Assembly (NCBI GenBank): GCA_026394655.1
Contig: JAPKXU010000063.1
Coordinates: 1-51,884 of the forward strand
Reading direction: 5' to 3'
DNA from: Methanoregula sp.
GTDB taxonomy: Archaea; Halobacteriota; Methanomicrobia; Methanomicrobiales; Methanospirillaceae
Length of the DNA stretch: 51,884 bases
Part shown: in pieces, positions 8,321 to 18,266 of the stretch
How positions within the stretch are numbered: position 1 is the first letter of the stretch
Layout of the letters: the number at the start of each line of letters is the position of its first letter
The notes under the pieces: generated by a model
Seen by the model: only the letters and a program-made list of their open reading frames with translations
Told to the model about the DNA's origin: nothing
Database searches by the model: none
Translations under genes and position numbers: made by a program

Positions 8321-8433
8321 AAACCGACCTGATGTCCGCGTGCTACAAATATTCAGCGGATTAAAAACAGCGAAATACATTTTCTCGGGAATCTCGTTTC
8401 TCCCTCCCCTCCTCCCCTTCAATAGCAGAGAAT

Positions 8434-8514
8434 ATCCAGAGTCTCAATGGTGTAAATTACAGCACCATGTTGACCCGCCATAGCGAGTATCTATCGGGAG
8501 TCTCTGGATTTTTT
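8434..8514 (+). ncRNA. Structured RNA candidate, three-way junction with U tract
   Basis: A closing helix pairs 8434-8444 with 8499-8509 (10 of 11 pairs). Inside it are two hairpins: 8447-8452 with 8463-8468 (six pairs), and 8474-8477 plus 8480-8483 with 8491-8494 plus 8495-8498 (eight pairs with a two-base bulge). Six T residues follow at 8509-8514, so transcripts could end there. This may be a small RNA, an attenuator of read-through into the ATP synthase operon, or the terminator of the upstream unit. I do not recognise a known family. Confidence 0.45.
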
Positions 8515-8670
8515 GCCGGGACCGGTTCCGGGTATTCTCATTGGGAAACCCTGCACCAGTGTTTACCCCTTGAAATACCCCGATCATTCTACGAATTGCC
8601 CAGCACAGGTCTCCTTCGCATTACACCTGTAACGTGGTCATAAATCCGGTGTAAAAGGCAAATAACAATA

Positions 8671-8678
8671 CATATAAG
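8671..8678 (+). promoter_or_regulatory. Box A promoter of the A-type ATP synthase operon
   Basis: CATATAAG, followed by a T-rich stretch, lies about 45 bp before the ahaH ATG, which has a strong AGGAGGG ribosome site at 8711-8717. Predicted transcript start is near 8700, leaving a leader of about 20 nt. Confidence 0.6.
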
Positions 8679-8721
8679 GCTTTTTTTACCAAATATTGTA
8701 GTGCCGTGAGAGGAGGGTTGG

Positions 8722-9051
8722 ATGAAAACTGAGGTCCTACAAGACATCAAGAAAACAGAAGAAGAGTACCAATCGATGATCAGTGCGGCTCAGGATGAGA
8801 AGAAGCGCAAACGATCTCAGGCTGAGCTTGAAGCTGATAATCTGATTACCAAAGCGCAGAGCAATGCAGAACAGTATAAAACGCTGAAACTGGAAGAAGC
8901 ACGGCACCAGGCAGCTCTTAAGCACGCTGAAATTATGACTGCGGGCAGGCAACGCGCAGCGGCAATCCAGGAAAAAGGAAAGAAGAACCTTTCAAAGGCG
9001 GTGCAACTGCTGGTTTCGCGGTTTAAGGAGCAGCTGCATGTTAACGCCTAG
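8722..9051 (+). CDS. ahaH: A-type ATP synthase subunit H
   Basis: 109 residues, almost entirely a charged coiled coil (KKTEEEYQSM, EEARHQAALKHAEIM) with many Ala/Glu/Lys heptads. Subunit H forms the peripheral stalk with subunit E, linking A1 to subunit I. It is the first gene of the nine-gene operon and overlaps the next by 14 bp. Identification relies on position, length and coiled-coil character, all as expected for ahaH. Confidence 0.88.
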   Translation: MKTEVLQDIKKTEEEYQSMISAAQDEKKRKRSQAELEADNLITKAQSNAEQYKTLKLEEARHQAALKHAEIMTAGRQRAAAIQEKGKKNLSKAVQLLVSRFKEQLHVNA

Positions 9052-11008
9052 GCAAATGAGCCGGCTGCTTATTGTTGCATCAAAAGACCGCATGGGTACG
9101 GTTGTAAATGAGCTTTATCGCCGTCATCTGTTTCACATCGAGGATTTTGTTGATCAGGCGAGTCCTGAGTATGAAGGTTTTAAGATCGGAACTCCTCTGG
9201 CAGGGGCAACCGAAGCTGCAACCGACCTCGTGAATGTCCGGGCGATTGAGAACACGTTCTCGATCGAGAGCGAAGCCATTGTGGCGAAGACGCGAGCCGC
9301 CCAGACGGATATGGTGGGAAGGATCGAGCATGAACTTCCTGCGATAACTAAAGAGGTTGAAGCGCTTACCGGCAGGCGTGCCCGTCTCGAGGCTGGCATA
9401 AAAGAGAATGAGCAGAAGATCGCCGAGATTACCCCATTTGCCAGCATTCCGCTGGACTTGGATCTCTATTATGGATATTCCCGGTTCGTTGTTTTTGCCG
9501 GCTATGTCGCACGCGATGTATCGATCGCAGTTCCGAACGAGAAGTTCTATCTTAAGGGCAAGAGCCAGAATTTCATTGTTGTGGTCGCGCCGTTAGAACA
9601 CCGGGCTGAGGTTGAACGGGTATTACAGGAGGCGTCGTACCAGGCAGTTACGATCCCGGCAGAGTCAGGCACTCCCCAAAGCCGCATTGACTTCTATTCC
9701 GGACAGATCTCGGCAGCAAAAAAAGAGATCGAAGAGATCCAGGTAAAGATCGACGGGATCAAGCAGAAGCACGCGGAGTTCCTTGTTGCGTGTGAAGAGA
9801 TCCTGAAATGCAAGGTTGAGCAGACCGAAGCCCCGTTGCGGTTCGCGACTACAAACGAGACATTCGTTGCGGAGGGTTGGGTGCCCACAGAGTCTGTCGC
9901 GGAAGTGACGCAGGCACTTGAACAGGCAACCGGGGGAAAGATCTTTGTCAAAGAACTTTCCGTCGATTACGAGCATGATTCCGTTCCGGTGGAGTACGAC
10001 AACCCGTCGTTTGCCAAACCGGCACAGATGCTCATGGACGTCTACTCCCGACCGAAATACACGGAACTTGACCCGACACTAATGGTTTCGATCGTATTTC
10101 CCATCTTCTTCGGGCTGATCCTCGGGGATGTGGGGTACGGGCTGCTCCTTCTCGTGATGTCCTTTGGGCTCCGGAAGTTTATGACCGGGGACGAAGGCAC
10201 CATGTTGCTTAAAGTGCTCCGGAATGCAAGCATATCGAGCATTTTCTTTGGGTTGCTTTACAGCGAATGTTTAGGATTCGCCCTCCCTTGGAGTCCGATC
10301 ATGTTCAGCCGGCACCTTAAGATCGGTGCCCATGCAGTCGGACATGGTCCAGAAGTTCCCGAACTCATGATCCTTGCGATCTGGATCGGTCTTTTGCATA
10401 TTACCCTCGGAAGGGTGCTGGGCATGGCAAACCATGCACGACAGGATCATGGCGCTCACCGGACAAAAGCGATCCTCGCAAACGCCGGCTGGATCTGTGT
10501 CATGTGGGGGATCCTCATGGTCATCTGGTCGATGGTGCCGATGCCGTATATGCCGAATTTCACTACATTGCCAAAGCTTGTTTTGACTTTAAATATTACA
10601 GCACTCATTGGTGTTGTGATGCTTGTCGCCGGAGTCCTGTTCATTGCACGGGAGTCTGCGCTTGAAATTGTTGAACTTCCAACAATCATCAGTCACGTGC
10701 TCTCGTATGCACGTATCGTGGCTGTGGGACTATCTTCAGTGGCAATTGCGATGGTGATCAACTTTATCGCCATCGGGATGCTCATAGAACCCCAGCTGAA
10801 GAGCCTCACGATCATCGGGGTGCTCTTTATTGTCATGGGTGTGGTCGTTTTCCTGATCGGGCATGCGCTGAACCTGGCGCTTGGCATTCTCGGGGGCGGT
10901 CTCCACTCTATCAGGTTGCATTATGTCGAATTCTTCACCAAGTTCTATAAAGGTGGAGGCAAGAAATACAGTCCGTTTGGACTTAAGAGAAGATTTACGG
11001 AGGATTGA
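9038..11008 (+). CDS. ahaI: A-type ATP synthase subunit I (membrane stator)
   Basis: 656 residues, the family's usual length. The N-terminal half (1-330) is soluble with two long coiled-coil stretches, the stator arm that binds the E/H stalks. The C-terminal half has seven to eight hydrophobic segments; the key arginine region lies in a helix containing SHVLSYARIVAVGLSS. This is the proton or sodium half-channel facing the rotor ring. The ribosome site AAGGAG precedes ATG 9038 inside the end of ahaH. Confidence 0.95.
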   Translation: MLTPRQMSRLLIVASKDRMGTVVNELYRRHLFHIEDFVDQASPEYEGFKIGTPLAGATEAATDLVNVRAIENTFSIESEAIVAKTRAAQTDMVGRIEHELPAITKEVEALTGRRARLEAGIKENEQKIAEITPFASIPLDLDLYYGYSRFVVFAGYVARDVSIAVPNEKFYLKGKSQNFIVVVAPLEHRAEVERVLQEASYQAVTIPAESGTPQSRIDFYSGQISAAKKEIEEIQVKIDGIKQKHAEFLVACEEILKCKVEQTEAPLRFATTNETFVAEGWVPTESVAEVTQALEQATGGKIFVKELSVDYEHDSVPVEYDNPSFAKPAQMLMDVYSRPKYTELDPTLMVSIVFPIFFGLILGDVGYGLLLLVMSFGLRKFMTGDEGTMLLKVLRNASISSIFFGLLYSECLGFALPWSPIMFSRHLKIGAHAVGHGPEVPELMILAIWIGLLHITLGRVLGMANHARQDHGAHRTKAILANAGWICVMWGILMVIWSMVPMPYMPNFTTLPKLVLTLNITALIGVVMLVAGVLFIARESALEIVELPTIISHVLSYARIVAVGLSSVAIAMVINFIAIGMLIEPQLKSLTIIGVLFIVMGVVVFLIGHALNLALGILGGGLHSIRLHYVEFFTKFYKGGGKKYSPFGLKRRFTED

Positions 11009-11010
11009 AA

Positions 11011-11274
11011 ATGGTAGATGTTCCAGTAGCAGCAGCAATTACAGATGTTGCATTAATGAACGCATCGCAGATGGGAATGAAGGCGCTTGGCGCCGGTATG
11101 GCAGTCGGACTGACTGGCATTGGAGCAGGAGTCGCCGAGATGGCAATTGGTTCTGCAGCAGTCGGTGCAACTGCTGAAAATAAAGATGTGTTCGGGCTTG
11201 TCCTGTTGCTCACCGTCATTCCGGAAACCATCGTTATCTTCGGGCTTGTCGTTGCGTTGCTGCTCATATTCTAA
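11011..11274 (+). CDS. ahaK: A-type ATP synthase rotor subunit K (proteolipid)
   Basis: 87 residues from ATG 11011, with GGAGG at 10999-11003; a TTG at 11005 overlapping the ahaI stop is possible but less likely. One helical hairpin: a glycine-rich first helix (GAGMAVGLTGIGAGVAEMAIGS) and a second with the ion-binding glutamate in VIPETIVIFGLV. It forms the c-ring. The standard two-helix form is seen, not the duplicated or 13-fold fused forms known in some methanogens. I see no full Na-binding signature and leave ion specificity open. Confidence 0.93.
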   Translation: MVDVPVAAAITDVALMNASQMGMKALGAGMAVGLTGIGAGVAEMAIGSAAVGATAENKDVFGLVLLLTVIPETIVIFGLVVALLLIF

Positions 11275-11288
11275 GCGTGGGGCAGACA

Positions 11289-11867
11289 ATGGGACTGGAA
11301 GCCGTTGTTGAAGAGATCAGGGATAAGGGCAAAACAGAGGCAGAAAAGATCCGTGCCGAATCAAAACTGGAAGTGGACAATATCCTCCTGGAAGCCAACC
11401 GGCGGGTTGGAGAGATCAAGCTCGCTGCGGAAGCTGACTATGAGAAGCAGAAGAGCCATCTCATCGCACAGGAAGGATCAGCGGCAAACCTGCTCGTGAA
11501 GCGTGAGCTCTTAAACACGCAGAAGGCACTGCTGGTGCAAGTCTATGATACCACCCGCACGGAGATCGCCAATCTCCCTGAAAGCTTCCATCGGGAAGCC
11601 ATTAAATTACTCCTTACCGAGGTGAAAAAAGAGGTTCCCGATGGGAAGATCCAATGCAATGCCCGTGATGTGGCAACACTGAAGTCGATTGTTGCCGGGC
11701 ATCCGGAATTTTCCGGGTTCACCATCGGGGCTCCTGTTGATATCGATGGGGGAATTATCGCCGAAGGTAAAGGGGGCGAGTTGCAGGTTGACTACAGTTA
11801 CCGCACATTCCTTGACAAAGTGTGGGAATCAAGGTTGAAGGATGCATCAGATATCCTGTTTGGCTGA
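11289..11867 (+). CDS. ahaE: A-type ATP synthase subunit E
   Basis: 192 residues from ATG 11289; a GTG at 11277 is in frame, but GTGGGG at 11277-11282 fits as the ribosome site for the ATG. N-terminal coiled coil (EIRDKGKTEAEKIRAESK) and C-terminal globular domain ending in VDYSYRTFLDKVWESRLKD, characteristic of the V/A-type E subunit. It is the peripheral stalk partner of subunit H. Confidence 0.92.
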   Translation: MGLEAVVEEIRDKGKTEAEKIRAESKLEVDNILLEANRRVGEIKLAAEADYEKQKSHLIAQEGSAANLLVKRELLNTQKALLVQVYDTTRTEIANLPESFHREAIKLLLTEVKKEVPDGKIQCNARDVATLKSIVAGHPEFSGFTIGAPVDIDGGIIAEGKGGELQVDYSYRTFLDKVWESRLKDASDILFG

Positions 11868-11879
11868 GGAGGCACTCCG

Positions 11880-12935
11880 ATGGTTGCAGTGAAAAGCGTC
11901 TTTGCACCATACATCTATGTCTGCACAAGGATGCGGGTACGAAAGTCAAAACTCATCCCCCACGAGGAGTACATGAGGATGCTCAACATGAGCCTCCCCG
12001 AGATCACCCGTGTTATCCAGGAGACAGAGTACAAACAGGAGATTGACGAGCTCGGGACGGTCTTTAAGGGTATCGACTTAATAGAAGTCGCCCTCTCGTG
12101 GAACCTTGCAAAAGAGTACCAGAAGATCCAGGAGATCACGCCCGGGAACTTAAAAGAGTTCACCCGCTCATACCTGCGGCGCTGGGATATCCAGAACGTC
12201 CTTACTATCCTGCGGGGCAAGATGCAAGGGGAGAAAGTCGGGAAGATAAAAGAGATCCTGATCCCCGCAGGCAGTCTTGACCGTGTTATGTTGGACCGTC
12301 TGCTGGCAGAAGAGAACCCTGAACGGATCATCGAAGCGTTAAAGGGCAACCGGATGTATCCGGTCATCGCCCGCGAGTATCCGGTTGCAAAAGAGAGTGG
12401 ATCATTCTCCCATATGGAGAACGAGCTCTACAAGCAGTTCTTCTCAGAGATCATTGCAGAGGCAGAGAGCGGGATCAAAGGCGGGAACCAGTTCCTTGAC
12501 TTTATCCGGTTTGATATTGACATAAGGAATATCAAGACCCTCTTCCGGCTGCGTGCGGATAATTTTGAGGAAGATGCACTAGAGATGTTTATCCCCGGCG
12601 GGGTTCTTACCGCAATGGATTTTGCCAGCTTAAACGCGATCCGTGACCCGGGTGAATTTATCGAAATGCTCAAAGTGCGGATAAGAAACAAGTTTCTGGT
12701 GACACTCCTGGACGAACTAAAAGGAGAGACTGCAGTACGCGATGTGGAAGTCCGGCTGACACGTGTGCAACTGGACCAGATGGAGAGCCTCTCAAAAAGG
12801 AATCCATTCTCGATTCATCCGATCCTCGTCTACCTTGAAAAGAAGAAGTACGAGGTCATCAACCTGCGGGCGCTCGCACGGGGAAAAGAGTCAAAGCTCC
12901 CGTCTGAGAAGATAGCGGAATACCTGGTGGTGTAG
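11880..12935 (+). CDS. ahaC: A-type ATP synthase subunit C
   Basis: 351 residues, all-helical, of usual length for the archaeal C (V-type d) subunit that caps the rotor ring and couples it to the D/F central shaft. Typical features include IRFDIDIRNIKTLFRLRADN and a C-terminal YLEKKKYEVINLRALARGKE. GAGGAGG lies 10 bases before ATG 11880. It is followed directly by ahaF with no spacer. Confidence 0.93.
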   Translation: MVAVKSVFAPYIYVCTRMRVRKSKLIPHEEYMRMLNMSLPEITRVIQETEYKQEIDELGTVFKGIDLIEVALSWNLAKEYQKIQEITPGNLKEFTRSYLRRWDIQNVLTILRGKMQGEKVGKIKEILIPAGSLDRVMLDRLLAEENPERIIEALKGNRMYPVIAREYPVAKESGSFSHMENELYKQFFSEIIAEAESGIKGGNQFLDFIRFDIDIRNIKTLFRLRADNFEEDALEMFIPGGVLTAMDFASLNAIRDPGEFIEMLKVRIRNKFLVTLLDELKGETAVRDVEVRLTRVQLDQMESLSKRNPFSIHPILVYLEKKKYEVINLRALARGKESKLPSEKIAEYLVV

Positions 12936-13241
12936 ATGGAGATTGCAGTTATCGGAAACAGTGAGTTCATCCTCGGTTTTCGGCTTGCGGGTATCCGTAA
13001 GACGTATGCAGCTGAGAGCGATGAGAAACTCAACGAGTGCATCACCAGCGTAATGCAGGACGGGCAGGTCGGCATTCTCGTCCTTAACAGCAGCGATATG
13101 GAGCGTATCCCCCGCAGGCTTCGTGCAACACTGGATAAATCCGTCAAGCCGACAGTCATCGCGATTGGCGGTGAAGAGGAAGGAGGGTTATCCATGAGAG
13201 AGAAAATCAAGAGATCGGTGGGTGTTGATCTGTGGAAGTGA
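12936..13241 (+). CDS. ahaF: A-type ATP synthase subunit F
   Basis: 101 residues. It begins [20 protein letters not shown], the conserved F-subunit opening, and keeps the strand GILVLNSSD and the region [10 protein letters not shown]. It binds the D subunit in the central shaft. The start abuts the ahaC stop, and its end overlaps the GTG start of ahaA by 10 bp. Confidence 0.93.
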   Translation: MEIAVIGNSEFILGFRLAGIRKTYAAESDEKLNECITSVMQDGQVGILVLNSSDMERIPRRLRATLDKSVKPTVIAIGGEEEGGLSMREKIKRSVGVDLWK

Positions 13242-14998
13242 AGAACCAGAAGACAAAGGACCAAAAACAAGGAGTCCTCAAAAGAATCGCCGGACCTGTA
13301 GTGACGGCAGTCAATCTTGACGCCCACATGTATGATGTGGTGAAAGTAGGTAAAGAAGCACTGATGGGAGAAGTCATCAAGATCCAGGGAGACAATGTCA
13401 TCATCCAGGTGTATGAGGATACATCTGGTATCAAGCCGGGTGAACCGGTAGTGAACACCGGATTGTCCCTCTCTGTTGAACTTGGTCCAGGACTTCTCAC
13501 GAGCATCTATGATGGGATCCAGCGTCCCCTTGCCGTGCTTGTGGAGAAGATGGGCAACTTTATCGAGCGCGGTGTTACAGCGCCCGGGCTCTCCCATGAC
13601 AAGAAATGGGGGTTTAAACCGCTCGTAAAAGCCGGTGACAAGGTCCAAGCCGGTTCCATCATTGGCGAAGTGCAGGAGACGAACATCGTTCACAAGGTAA
13701 TGATCCCCCCGACCGCAAAGCCGGGAGTCATCAAGGCGATGAAGAGCGGGGAGTTCACCGTTGATGAGATCGTTTGCACCCTTGAGGACGGCAGGGAATT
13801 TCCGATGATCCAGCGCTGGCCCGTACGGGTGCCGCGCCCTGTCATGGAGAAGATGAACCCGACCATCCCGCTGATCACTGGTCAGCGTATTCTTGATGGT
13901 CTCTTTCCCATTGCGAAAGGCGGGACTGCAGCTATTCCCGGTCCGTTCGGGAGCGGGAAGACCGTTACGCAGCAGCAGCTGGCAAAGTGGAGTGATGCGG
14001 AGATCGTGGTCTACATCGGTTGCGGCGAACGCGGCAACGAGATGACCGAAGTGTTAACCGAGTTCCCGCACCTTGAAGACCCTAAGTCAGGCAAACCGCT
14101 CATGGAGCGGACGGTCCTTATCGCGAATACTTCGAACATGCCGGTCGCTGCCCGTGAAGCTTCGGTGTACACCGGTATTACCATCGCCGAGTACTTCCGT
14201 GATATGGGGTATGATGTCTCGTTAATGGCAGACTCAACCTCACGGTGGGCGGAAGCGATGCGTGAGATCTCCTCGCGTCTCGAAGAGATGCCCGGAGAAG
14301 AAGGATACCCGGCATACCTTGCCGCACGTCTTTCTGAGTTCTACGAGCGTGCCGGATTGGTCAAAACCTTAAACGGGGCTCGTGGGTCAGTGTCGGTTAT
14401 CGGGGCAGTGTCTCCACCAGGTGGTGACTTCTCAGAACCCGTTACGCAGAACACGCTGCGTATCGTGAAGGTCTTCTGGGCGCTCGATGCAAAACTCTCC
14501 CAGCGCAGGCATTTCCCGGCGATCAACTGGCTGAACTCGTACTCGCTGTACCTGGACAGCCTCCAGGACTGGTACGACAAGGAAGTCTCCCCAGACTGGA
14601 ACCAGATCCGGTCATGGGCGATGGGAGTCCTCCAGAAAGAGGCAGAACTCCAGGAAATCGTCCAACTGGTCGGTTCGGATGCGTTGCCAGAGACGGAGCA
14701 GCTGACAATTGAGATTGCCCGTATGATCCGTGAGATCTTCCTCCAGCAGAATGCCTACGATGCGGTGGACACGTTCTGTGACATGAAGAAACAGTACGAC
14801 ATGATGAAATCGATCCGCCTCTATTCCGATCTTGCGTATGCCGCACAGGTTGCTGGCGTGAGCCCGGCGCAGATCATCGCGATCAAAGCGAAGAACGAAC
14901 TGCCGCAGATCAAGTTCATCAAGGACTATAAGCCCGAGCTTGCGAAGATCGAGAAGGATATGGATGCTGAATTCAATGCACTGAGGTCGGCAGCATGA
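13232..14998 (+). CDS. ahaA: A-type ATP synthase catalytic subunit A
   Basis: 588 residues. N-terminal beta barrel from [13 protein letters not shown], the A-specific non-homologous insert around 115-190, and Walker [10 protein letters not shown] (237-245). The motif [10 protein letters not shown] follows, and [29 protein letters not shown] surrounds Walker B. This is the ATP-hydrolysing subunit of the A3B3 head. The start is GTG 13232, overlapping ahaF; GTG 13238 is an alternative. No intein is present. Confidence 0.97.
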   Translation: MEVKNQKTKDQKQGVLKRIAGPVVTAVNLDAHMYDVVKVGKEALMGEVIKIQGDNVIIQVYEDTSGIKPGEPVVNTGLSLSVELGPGLLTSIYDGIQRPLAVLVEKMGNFIERGVTAPGLSHDKKWGFKPLVKAGDKVQAGSIIGEVQETNIVHKVMIPPTAKPGVIKAMKSGEFTVDEIVCTLEDGREFPMIQRWPVRVPRPVMEKMNPTIPLITGQRILDGLFPIAKGGTAAIPGPFGSGKTVTQQQLAKWSDAEIVVYIGCGERGNEMTEVLTEFPHLEDPKSGKPLMERTVLIANTSNMPVAAREASVYTGITIAEYFRDMGYDVSLMADSTSRWAEAMREISSRLEEMPGEEGYPAYLAARLSEFYERAGLVKTLNGARGSVSVIGAVSPPGGDFSEPVTQNTLRIVKVFWALDAKLSQRRHFPAINWLNSYSLYLDSLQDWYDKEVSPDWNQIRSWAMGVLQKEAELQEIVQLVGSDALPETEQLTIEIARMIREIFLQQNAYDAVDTFCDMKKQYDMMKSIRLYSDLAYAAQVAGVSPAQIIAIKAKNELPQIKFIKDYKPELAKIEKDMDAEFNALRSAA

Positions 14999-16383
14999 AG
15001 GAATACAGGACGATCAACAAAATAGCCGGTCCGCTCGTTTTTGTCGAGAAGACTGAGCCGATCGGGTACCAGGAACTCGTGAACATTGTCCTTGCCGACG
15101 GCACGATGAAGCGCGGGCAGGTGCTGGATACAAGCGACGATCTGGTCGTTGTCCAGATCTTTGAGATGACAACAGGTATAGGCAGGGACAGCGGAGTCCG
15201 GTTCACCGGCGAGACGATCAAGATGCCGGTGGGCAGGGAGATGCTTGGGCGTATCCTGTCCGGTGGCGGTAAACCGATCGATGGTGGTCCGGAGATCGTG
15301 CCGGAGAAACGGCTCGATATTACCGGTGCAGCCATCAACCCCTATGCACGTGCCAATCCCTCGGATTTCATCCAGACCGGTATCTCGACCATCGACGGCA
15401 CGAACACGCTCGTCCGTGGTCAGAAGCTCCCGATCTTTTCGGGTGCAGGTCTGCCGCACAACAACATCGCCCTCCAGATCGCACGGCAGGCAAAGGTGCC
15501 GGGTTCAACTGAAGGTTTTGCAGTGGTATTCGCCGCGATGGGTATCACAAAGGAAGAGGCAAATGCGTTCATGCAGGACTTCGAACGCACGGGCGCGCTC
15601 GAACGTGCCGTCGTGTTCCTGAACCTTGCAGACGACCCGGCTGTCGAGCGTATCATTACGCCCCGGCTTGCCCTCACCACCGCCGAGTACCTTGCATTCG
15701 AACTCGGGATGCACGTGCTTGTCATCCTCACGGATATGACGAACTATTGTGAAGCGCTCCGCCAGATTGGTGCTGCCCGTGAAGAGGTGCCGGGACGCCG
15801 TGGCTATCCGGGGTACATGTACACGGATCTCGCTTGCCTGTACGAGCGTGCCGGTATCATCAAGGGGCTGAAAGGGTCTGTGACGCAGATCCCGATCCTG
15901 ACCATGCCCGGTGACGATATCACCCACCCAATCCCTGACCTGACCGGGTATATCACAGAAGGTCAGATTGTCGTCAACCGTGATCTGCACCGTAAAGGCA
16001 TATATCCTCCCATCAACGTGCTACCCTCACTCTCCCGGCTGATGAACCTCGGTATCGGGAAAGGGCACACCCGTGAAGACCACAAGAAGGTCTCCGACCA
16101 GATGTATGCCGGGTATGCAGAAGGAAACGATCTCCGTGGACTGGTGGCAATCGTCGGAAAGGATGCGCTATCCGAACGTGACCGGATGTTCCTCGAATTT
16201 GCCGACCTCTTCGAGAACCGGTTCGTCCGGCAGGGATTTGATGAAGACCGGACGATCGAGAATACGCTGAACCTCGGCTGGGAACTGCTCTCGACACTGC
16301 CTGTAGAGCAGCTCGTCCGTATCGACCGTGAGTTAATCCAGAAATACCACCCGAAATTCCGAGCCGGAGCAAAGAAGGAGTAA
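14995..16383 (+). CDS. ahaB: A-type ATP synthase regulatory subunit B
   Basis: 462 residues, the non-catalytic nucleotide-binding subunit of the A3B3 hexamer. Opening [19 protein letters not shown], the sequence [13 protein letters not shown] in place of a functional P-loop, and the B-type motif [27 protein letters not shown] are all as expected. The start overlaps the ahaA stop by 4 bp (ATGA). Confidence 0.97.
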   Translation: MKEYRTINKIAGPLVFVEKTEPIGYQELVNIVLADGTMKRGQVLDTSDDLVVVQIFEMTTGIGRDSGVRFTGETIKMPVGREMLGRILSGGGKPIDGGPEIVPEKRLDITGAAINPYARANPSDFIQTGISTIDGTNTLVRGQKLPIFSGAGLPHNNIALQIARQAKVPGSTEGFAVVFAAMGITKEEANAFMQDFERTGALERAVVFLNLADDPAVERIITPRLALTTAEYLAFELGMHVLVILTDMTNYCEALRQIGAAREEVPGRRGYPGYMYTDLACLYERAGIIKGLKGSVTQIPILTMPGDDITHPIPDLTGYITEGQIVVNRDLHRKGIYPPINVLPSLSRLMNLGIGKGHTREDHKKVSDQMYAGYAEGNDLRGLVAIVGKDALSERDRMFLEFADLFENRFVRQGFDEDRTIENTLNLGWELLSTLPVEQLVRIDRELIQKYHPKFRAGAKKE

Positions 16384-16390
16384 GGAATCC

Positions 16391-17020
16391 ATGGCGCTGC
16401 GTGATATCAAGCCAACCCGTTCTGAGCTGATCAACTTAAAACGGAAGATCCAGCTCTCGGAGCGTGGCTACAAGATCCTGAAAATGAAGCGCGATGGACT
16501 GATCCTTGAATTTTTCAAGGTGCTTGCGGAGGCAAAGGACACGCGGGGAGGGCTGCTGACCAAATACCAGCGCGCTGTCGAGATGATGGCGGTTGCGAAC
16601 ACCGTTGAGGGTGCGATTGGTGTGAAAGCAGCGGCATTGTCTGTTAAAGATGTGCCTGAGATTACCTTAAAAAGCAAGAACATCATGGGCGTGATAGTCC
16701 CGCAGATCGAATCGTCGAAGGTGAAAAAGAGTCTCGTTGATCGCGGGTACGGGGTGCTGGGCACCTCCACGGTCATTGATGAGACTGCATCTGCGTTCGA
16801 AGATCTCGTTGAATCGATCATCGAGAGTGCCGAGATCGAGACCACGATGAAACGCCTGCTTGATGAGATCGAGAAGACAAAACGGCGGGTGAACGCCCTT
16901 GAGTATAAGGTGATCCCTGAACTCACCGCAGCCCGGGACTTCATCAAGATGCGCCTTGATGAGATGGAAAGAGAAGAACTCTTCCGGATGAAGAAGATCA
17001 AAGCCCGGAGTACGGCGTAA
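16391..17020 (+). CDS. ahaD: A-type ATP synthase subunit D (central shaft)
   Basis: 209 residues forming two long antiparallel helices: an N-terminal DIKPTRSELINLKRKIQLSERGYKILKMKRD-type segment and a C-terminal TKRRVNALEYKVIPELTAARDFIKMRLDEMEREE-type segment, both hallmark D-subunit regions. It is the rotor axle inserted in A3B3. A ribosome site AAGGAAT sits five to eight bases before the ATG. Last ATP synthase gene; pgk follows 23 bp later, probably on the same transcript. Confidence 0.95.
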   Translation: MALRDIKPTRSELINLKRKIQLSERGYKILKMKRDGLILEFFKVLAEAKDTRGGLLTKYQRAVEMMAVANTVEGAIGVKAAALSVKDVPEITLKSKNIMGVIVPQIESSKVKKSLVDRGYGVLGTSTVIDETASAFEDLVESIIESAEIETTMKRLLDEIEKTKRRVNALEYKVIPELTAARDFIKMRLDEMEREELFRMKKIKARSTA

Positions 17021-17043
17021 CTTAAAAGCAGAAGGTAGTGCGG

Positions 17044-18258
17044 ATGCCTATCGGTACAATCAGGGAACTGGGGTGCAGTAACAAGACGGTGCTCCTACGG
17101 CTTGATCTCAACTCCCCCATCGACCCCTCCTCCCACCTTATTCTGGACGACAAGCGTTTCCGGGAACACCTTCCTACCATCCGTGCACTTTCTGATAGTC
17201 GTGTCGTGATCGTCACCCATCAGAGTCGTCCGGGCAAGAAGGATTTTACGACTCTTGAAGCCCACGCGGAGAAACTGGAGAAGCTACTCGGGACTCCCGT
17301 TACTTATATTGACAGCATCTTCGGCAGCCATGCACGTACTGCGGTGCATGATTCAAAAGCCGGGGATGTGCTCATGCTTGAGAATGTGCGGTTCAATGCC
17401 GAAGAGAACCTGACTTTAAAACCCGATGAAGCAAAAAAGACGCATCTCGTCAGGAAACTCTCAAGTATGGCGGATGTCTTTGTCAACGATGCGTTCGGGA
17501 CTGCCCACCGGTCCCAGCCCACGGTTGTGGGACTGCCGCTGGTTATGCGATCAGCCGCCGGGCTCCTTATGGAGAAGGAAGTATCTACGCTGTCAAAAGT
17601 CTTCTCAGGAGCGCCCCGCCCGGTCTGCATGGTGCTCGGGGGCACCAAAGTGGATGACTCAATGGCGGTGGCGGAGCATGTGCTGGCTCGCGGTATCGCC
17701 GATCAGGTGATCGTGATCGGGGTCGTTGCCAATGTCTTTTTGATCGCGGCAGGGTATGATATCGGAAAACCCTCTACACAACTCATAGCCCAGTTGAAAT
17801 ACCAGCCGGAGATCGAGAAGGCAAAGGCGATCCTTTCCAAGTACAAAGACCGGGTGGTGATGCCAGAGTCGGTTGCCGTGCGGCAGGATAAGTGTCGTGC
17901 GGAATATCCAGTCACGAAGATTCCGGCAGACGTCCCGGTGCTCGATATCGGGATGGATGCGATCGCGTCCCTTACGCAATGTATAAAAAAGGCAGGGACT
18001 GTAGTCTTCAATGGTCCTGCCGGGGTCTTTGAAGAAGCTGACTTTGCCACCGGCACCTACGAACTGTTACGAGCAGCATCGCAGGTGGAGTTTTCTGTTG
18101 TTGGCGGGGGGCATACTGCGGTCGTCATCGAGAAACTTGGGATCGAGCAGGCATTCACCCACATCTCCACGGGTGGCGGTGCCTGTATCGAGTTTTTAAC
18201 CGGAAAGAAACTTCCCGCTGTGGAAGCGCTGGAAGAATCAAAAAAGATATTCGGATAA
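17044..18258 (+). CDS. pgk: Phosphoglycerate kinase
   Basis: 404 residues from ATG 17044 (AAGGT at 17032-17036; GTG 17038 is an alternative). It transfers phosphate between 1,3-bisphosphoglycerate and ADP, and runs mainly in the gluconeogenic direction in methanogens. Visible signatures are LLRLDLNSPID (substrate-binding RxDxN), VIVTHQSRPG, ENVRFNAEEN, VNDAFGTAHRSQPTVVG, VLGGTKVDDS and the C-terminal VFNGPAGVFE and GGGHTA. Archaeal pgk averages about 410 residues. It trails the ATP synthase operon on the same strand. Confidence 0.97.
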   Translation: MPIGTIRELGCSNKTVLLRLDLNSPIDPSSHLILDDKRFREHLPTIRALSDSRVVIVTHQSRPGKKDFTTLEAHAEKLEKLLGTPVTYIDSIFGSHARTAVHDSKAGDVLMLENVRFNAEENLTLKPDEAKKTHLVRKLSSMADVFVNDAFGTAHRSQPTVVGLPLVMRSAAGLLMEKEVSTLSKVFSGAPRPVCMVLGGTKVDDSMAVAEHVLARGIADQVIVIGVVANVFLIAAGYDIGKPSTQLIAQLKYQPEIEKAKAILSKYKDRVVMPESVAVRQDKCRAEYPVTKIPADVPVLDIGMDAIASLTQCIKKAGTVVFNGPAGVFEEADFATGTYELLRAASQVEFSVVGGGHTAVVIEKLGIEQAFTHISTGGGACIEFLTGKKLPAVEALEESKKIFG

Positions 18259-18266
18259 CTCTCTTC

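Larger units (their letters stand above)
8321..8721 (+). other. 400-bp intergenic region before the ATP synthase operon
   Basis: It holds a pyrimidine tract of 22 bases at 8398-8419, a three-stem RNA candidate at 8434-8514 and the box A promoter of ahaH at 8671-8678. No protein-coding frame is convincing. An AT-rich box at about 8353-8361 could serve a short transcript through the RNA candidate. Confidence 0.6.
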
